Below, piece after piece: positions 58,678 to 64,000 of a stretch of 64,000 nt of DNA; the stretch's first letter is position 1; the number at the start of each line of letters is the position of its first letter. Under the pieces are notes generated by a model. That model worked only from the letters and a program-made list of their open reading frames with translations. It searched no databases and was not told the DNA's origin. Source of the stretch: Flaveria trinervia (taxonomy: Eukaryota > Streptophyta > Magnoliopsida > Asterales > Asteraceae); contig CM046453.1 of the NCBI GenBank assembly GCA_025506515.1, positions 237,501 to 301,500 on the forward strand, given 5' to 3'. The position numbers and the translations under genes were made by a program.

Positions 58678-60610
58678 TCAGGCCCATAGATCTATGACGT
58701 CGCCAGGCTAGCAATAGTTAATGATTGTACATATATTTGACATTACATGGTAGCTACAAGATTGAACTAACGACAACACACAAGTAAATTGCCACAAGTT
58801 TACACGAATCAAATGTTTACAAGTGCAATGATTATAAAGTAACACGTTTCACCCCAAAGTGTGAAAATATGAGAAAAGGGTATAGAAATACTCACATGGA
58901 AAATAAGTATAAGAATGATGATAAGAGATTAAACGAGGCCCCAACAATTTCTTTTACAAGTTACCTAAATGTATAGATCCAATATTAAGTTTAATAATAA
59001 GATTAATAGTTAGACATGAACTAGGGTTTCAATTGGAATTTGGGAGTTTAAAATAATTAAGTAAAATAATGAATTGTTTTTTATTTAATAAAGATAATAT
59101 AATTCAATTAAGTTTAAGTTTAATTAAAAAAATATCTTAACTATTTAAGTTATTGATTTAATAGGAATTAGATATAATATGTGAAAAGAAGTAATTAATT
59201 GAATAATTAATTATTTAGAACTTGATAAAGAGAATTAATTAAATGCTTATTAAATGATGTTAAAATTATTTAAAATGATTTTATAAATTTTTGGGTTTTT
59301 AAATGATTTATCATAAAGGTTTTATAATACAAAACCCTAAAAAAATAAGAATAAAGTAAATAAAAGTTAATGAATAAACTAACTATTTATGATTTAACAT
59401 GGTTAAATAAATCATTGAATAATTAATTATTTAAATAATCATTTGCATAATTAATTTTTTAAATAAACATTGAACTATAATACATATATGACATAAATGA
59501 CTAAATAATATTTTTATAACTTTTTAAAAAAATAACTAAATCTAATAGTTATAAGTGTTAAAACCTTTAAAATTAACTTGATATTTTCTGAAGTAATTTA
59601 CTTAACAAAATAATTTTTATTGTGATTTAACAATATAATACAAATTTTTTGAATTATAAAAATATTAAGAAAACTAATAAAAACAGAATATGGCGGAGGC
59701 CCGGTTTGAACCCGGGACCTCTTAGCCATCACCCATGTCCCTTACCAGTTGGGCTACAGCCCTATCAAGTTAAAAGTTCATCCTAAACATTTAAAAACAT
59801 AAATTGCTTAGTTGCCCCAAATCATTATAAACCCTAATTTGACTTGAATCAAATTGAACCCCGAATGGTTAATGTTAACAAATGAAATGTTAGGGTTTTT
59901 AATCCCCAGATAAAATCGAGTATATAGATGTGTTTAATTACCCAATTTTGACGTATATCGATGATGAATAAGATAGGACAGTCGCGACTCAACTGAATCC
60001 GGATCGAGGTGAAAATGATGATGATAAGCCAATTAAACTAACGCGAAGCTCTAAGGATTGTGATGTTCAAAACCCCTTAATCAATTGTGATTATTATTGC
60101 TTTGATCATGGGTCTTGTATGAGTTGCAGGTCGCAGATGATGATGATGATGGTTGTATGTGATGTGTGTTGTGTTTCAGATGGAATTGAAGGTTGTATAC
60201 GATTAGTGAATGATAGATGATCGTTCAGGTTGGTTTAATTAGGTTATTATGATGTGTAAATGCTCAAACGGCTAGAGAGTTTAATGTGAGTCGGTTATGT
60301 AATCGATTAGACAAGAAACGGGTGTTTAAATGTGATTAATTGATGCACACATGTTCGAGTCTTATTCTAGAAGGGTTAGGGAGATGTTACGGGTCAAGAT
60401 TTGACGGTTTTCAGCGAGTTTAGGAGTCACCGGAATCCGGCCGAAGGATGGCCGGAAATCGGCCGGAAACACGGGGTCAAAAAAGGGAGGGGGTTTGGGT
60501 TAACAATTTACACTTTCAACACCTCAGGTTTCATATTGTTATTATTTTATGCCAAAACTTTTAAAATAAAGTTTTAATAATTACATTTCCAACCCTATAT
60601 TTTATAAAAC
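58678..60610 (-). mobile_element. Family D LTR (third copy), right piece
   Basis: Continues from 49787 after A3 (TCAGGCCCATAGATC), is colinear with 15090-16990, and stops where A4 inserts. Includes a long AT-rich middle (59000-59690) and a tRNA-like module. Its far end lies beyond the window. Confidence 0.83.
59692..59765 (-). ncRNA. tRNA-like Pol III module in D LTR (copy 3)
   Basis: Minus strand: A-box-like TAGCCCAACTGG (a better match than copies 1 and 2), then B box GGTTCAAACC in a CCCGGGTTCAAACCGGG stem. The 3' T-run is TTCTGTTTT. The anticodon-arm region differs from the other copies while the boxes persist. Not a canonical tRNA. Confidence 0.55.
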
Positions 60611-62518
60611 TGTAACACCCGGATATTTATTATTTTGAAGCCGGTGACGAAAGAAAAGAAAATAAAGTTCAAAGTCGAGGGACCAAACTCGCCAATGAAG
60701 AAAATTTGGGAAATGTGGTGATATTAGTAGGGAGAGAGCAGCCCACTCTCCCCACACACCCCACATTTCAGATTTCATAGAGAGAAGAAGAGAGAAAGGA
60801 GAAAAAGTTGGTTCGAGTTAGTTCGGGTCGCCAAAATCATCGTGTAGCAAGCCAAATCGAAGCCCTTAACGTTGTGCTCGTTTGTGTGAGTTCTAGAACC
60901 CCAATTTTACTTGTTTTCAAACGATTTTGGGGGTGGAAAACATCTGAAATCGGGTTTTTGGGTATGTGTATGTTGACCCGTTTGTGTATGTGTATGTGTA
61001 TGTATGATGCGTTTGTGGCTTGATTGTGAGCTTGTGTGTGCTTGAATGGTGTCGTGGTATGCATCCCTAAGGTTAAGGATGGTAGATTTGGGCTTAAAAT
61101 GGGTTTAGAGGAGTTTGGAGGCCGAAAACCCTCGGCTGGAGTCGGGATGAACTGCATTCTGCATCAGTTAGGGCTAGGCGACCGACTGGAGGCCGAATGG
61201 AGGCCATACGGCCGATTAGGGTGTGATTGGGGTCCACTCGCACGATTGAATGTCCATTCGCATGATTGAAGGGCCAGTCGCATGGGGGTCATGCGACTGA
61301 AGGTCCAGTCGCATAAGTGCTCATCCGTATTAATCCCATTCGCATGAGGTCCATCCGCATCGTCCATTCGCACGAGTGGATGTTTATTCGCCTAAATGTT
61401 CATCCGCTTGAGTTCAATCGCATGATGTTCAGTCGCATGGAGGCCATGCGACTGAAGGGTGTCCATACGCCCGAATAGGGCTGTTGTACCCGAGGAAGGT
61501 ATAGATTGACTTCTGACTTTCGGGGGAAAGTGCAGATGTAAGTTTTGACGTAAAGGTCCCCATAAGATGACGCTTGAGGCCTTAGAAAGCATGTTGGGCA
61601 TGATGAGGATGATGTTGCAAGTTTATGCACATTATGTATGTATGGTGTTGCCCTGTATGATAATGATGACTGTGTGTGTTATGTTCCTTATTATGATGTA
61701 TGTTTATCTTTCCCATAACTTTACTTGTTATGATAAGGAATGAATGAAGTATTATGTAACGTAAAGTGAAAGATAATGAAAGAGGAACACGATGTTGAAT
61801 GCATGCATTAATGAACGAATGAAACGTCTTACACGCATCGGATAACGGGTCCTTCTTTTTGATTGACCCTTAATGTAGAACCTCTACCGCTCACCCCTAG
61901 TACTGTGGCATACGTTTAGCTGTTCATTTATTGACTTCGGCCCAGTAGCTAAGACTGATGGTTACTCCTAGTACCGTGGCATACGTTTAGCTGTTCATTC
62001 ATTGACTTCGGCCCGGTAGCTACGACTAACCGGGGTGTAGCACATGGTATTGGTACGGATGATGTCCGATGCGCAAGTAAAGTCATAAAGAATGAATGAC
62101 GAATGAATGAATGAAGAAGATAATAATGATATTATCTATGTGTACGTACGATGTGTGATCATGTAAAAGTAACGAATGGTTTTATATGAAAGTAAAGTAT
62201 GTTTTTCAATAAAACTAGAACTCACTCTGCAACGCTGACTTTTTATATGTTTTCCAGTTGGAAGGTAATGTTTGCTGAGGATGGCACACCGTGAAGCTAC
62301 TCAGCTCTTTTGGGATGGCATTCTTTTGATTAATGTTTTTGCATTGTAATGCGAACAAGCTATTTTGTAATGAATGTTGTATTAACTTGCAAAAGCATTT
62401 ACATGGAAATGAAAGATTGTTTTAGTTTTTCGCTGCGATTCATGAAACACAAATGTAATTATATGTTTTATGTGCGATGAGAACCCAGCTGTAAGCGTCC
62501 CGGGAACGGGGCCTTACA
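60611..62518 (+). repeat. 5' LTR of A4
   Basis: TGTAACACCCGG to GGGGCCTTACA. The hairpin array at 61240-61465 includes CAGTCGCATG and CATGCGACTG separated by five bases. The duplicated unit is at 61890-62040. It is slightly more diverged from A1 than the A1 LTRs are from each other. Confidence 0.92.
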
Positions 62519-62521
62519 AGT

Positions 62522-62534
62522 TGGTATCAGAGCC
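62522..62534 (+). other. Primer-binding site of A4
   Basis: TGGTATCAGAGCC, exact initiator-Met tRNA complement. Confidence 0.9.
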
Positions 62535-62865
62535 AAAGTTTAAGTGAAATGGGTAAATTTCAAAATAAACCTAATCTTAAACTGAGAATGGGATGGAAGG
62601 GAATCGGATGCCCATATGAGTAGCTACGTGCCATCAGGTATTTTCGTAAAGTTAACCGGTTTTATGTGCGCATGGTATGTGTTATGTGTTGTATGTAGAT
62701 TTAAATACTGATGTAGTCAGGACAGGTAATACTTGGGGTATGAAGAGTAAAGTAAGTGGCTAATCACAACTGGTCACTATAATTAGGGACTTACTATACT
62801 TGACATAAACTGAGTTGTTCCCTTGAATGACTGTGTTGGTGTTTGAATCTTTCAGTGTGCGTGTG
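62535..62865 (+). other. Leader of A4, possible intron
   Basis: Candidate intron 62638-62855 (CAG/GTATTT donor, TTTCAG acceptor). The upstream ATG at 62827 would be removed if it is spliced, leaving 62866 as the start. Confidence 0.45.
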
Positions 62866-64000
62866 ATGGCCGGAGGTAGATCTTCGAAAGCTTCTAGGGG
62901 TGGAGGTCATGGTGCTGAACCGCGACCCAAGAGAGAGAGACCCAGAGTTGAGAGGGTGGTTCATGAAGAACCAGAGACCCCCCATCCGGAGGGTGGCGAC
63001 GAAAGCGCCAATCTGAGAGCCTCAGTAAAGGAGGCTGTTGTAGAAGAAGTCCATCAGGTCATGCAGACAATCTTACCGTCTGTGGTGACTGAAGTTATTA
63101 AGGCTGTTCGAGAAGGGGAAAGAAAAGAAAGAAACAGATCCTCTGGAGTACGGGAACAACCAGAGCCGGAAACGGTTCCGTCTGATGATGAAGAGGAAGA
63201 AGAAGAGCCTGTGCCAGAGGCAGTGCGAGGATGTAACTACGGGGCATTTATGAGATGCAATCCCCCTACTTTTGATGGTAATGGAAATGTACCGCTGCTC
63301 ACCGATGGGTGAGAGAGATGGAGGCCATTCTCGACATCAGCGAGTGTCGGGAAGACCAGAAGGTGAAGTTTGCCACTCATTCATTTATGGACTCGGCACT
63401 ATGTTGGTGGGAAAACATTGTCCAAGCAGAGGGTAATCGGGCAATCGGGAGAATGAAATGGCCTGAGTTGAAGAAGATGGTGATTGAGGAGTTTTGTCCT
63501 CACAGGGAAATGGATAAGTTGGAAAGGGAGTTTCTGCAGTTGGAGGCTGGAACCATGACACACCAGCAGTATACCACCAAGTTTAATGAACTGGCACGAC
63601 TCGTGCCTGATTAGGTGACGCCTCTGTCTCGGAAAATCAAGAGGTACATTCAGGGTTTACCGGTGGATGTTCGCCGGCATATGATTGCCGCCCGACCAAG
63701 CACGTTTAGGTCGGCGGTTGATTTGGCAGGGAGGCTGTATGACGAGCGGGAGGTGGTGGTGACTGAAATGAGTAAGAAGGGTGGTGGTGATCGGAACTGG
63801 AATGGGAGGAGGTTTGGTCGGGGTGATGCCTCGACAGGTAACAAAAAGGCACGGGTGGATGACCGCCGCATGGCCACATCGGGAGTGGGATCAAGGAGGT
63901 GTGGTAAGTGTGGAAAGGAGCATGCGGGAGAATGTAGGCTGGGTTTGAACGTGTGCTTCAAGTGTGGGAAGACAGGGCATATGGCGAAGGATTGCCTGTC
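62866..64000 (+). pseudogene. gag: gag of A4, partial
   Basis: MAGGRSSKASRGG start at 62866, then an acidic, charged N-terminus open to about 63290. It breaks by frameshift in the GNG region (63288-63306). The capsid-like domain (WVREMEAILDI, FMDSALCWWENIV, EFCPHREMDKLE) is open to a TAG at 63613-63615, where A3 has Gln. The frame then resumes through the Arg-rich linker and CGKCGKEHAGEC. The first zinc knuckle CFKCGKTGHMAKDC lies at the window edge (about 63953-63994). Confidence 0.9.

Larger units (their letters stand above)
33859..64000 (-). mobile_element. CACTA (En/Spm) element, left end in window, opened by insertions
   Basis: CACTACAAGAA at 33859 is the classic CACTA terminal inverted repeat. 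It is followed by subterminal repeats and a minus-strand Transposase_24-like gene. That gene is interrupted by A2 (34963-47776) and resumes at 47782. A D LTR inserts at 49334. No matching TTCTTGTAGTG end is seen before 64000, so the right end lies outside or is lost. That everything to 64000 is inside it is inference. Confidence 0.7.
60611..64000 (+). mobile_element. Ty3/gypsy element A4, cut by the window end
   Basis: 5' LTR (60611-62518), primer-binding site, leader and gag of a + strand family A element inserted in the third D LTR. The left flank is AAAAC (60606-60610). The rest lies outside. Confidence 0.93.

Overview
This window looks like intergenic, transposon-saturated DNA from a higher plant. 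The evidence is several Ty3/gypsy elements whose primer-binding sites match plant initiator-Met tRNA, plus remnants of Ty1/copia, CACTA, MULE and MITE elements, with very AT-rich spacers. I see no intact cellular gene. An Asteraceae-like genome is my guess from the style of the repeats, not something shown here. Family names A to D are local labels. A, B and C are gag-pol Ty3/gypsy families with a chromodomain-like integrase tail (chromovirus, Tekay/Del-like by inference). D is an LTR family seen only as solo or partial LTRs.

Layout. 1-555 is an inverted fragment of a D LTR. 556-790 plus 9435-10024 is a second D LTR, split by A1 (791-9434, + strand, TSD GCAAT). 10025-18761 is low-information host DNA with three TA-flanked MITEs (10463-12092) and a solo D LTR (14638-17339, TSD TTGGA). 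18771-20444 is a non-autonomous MULE with a 9-bp TSD, long inverted ends and a CAC-rich minisatellite core. 20527-30900 is element B (minus strand, two LTRs, TSD TATAG). 30901-33858 holds a decayed copia pol end (minus strand) and unassigned DNA.

From 33859 to the window end everything appears to sit inside one CACTA element. Its TIR starts at 33859, and its Transposase_24-like gene is split between 34392-34675 and about 47930-48921. It is opened first by A2 (34963-47776, minus strand), which is itself rearranged with half of a family C element (38940-43621, + strand) and carries a solo D LTR (43873-46276, TSD AAATA). It is opened a second time by a D LTR (49334-60610 and probably beyond) that received A3 (49788-58672, minus strand, TSD GCTTG) and A4 (60611 to the end, + strand).

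Every gag-pol region is broken in this sequence. Many breaks are single-base indels in homopolymers, so some may be assembly errors. The points most worth following are the tRNA-like Pol III module kept at the same place in three D LTRs, the hairpin and palindrome arrays inside the LTRs of three families, the MULE with a minisatellite core, and the odd junctions in A2/C and A3.
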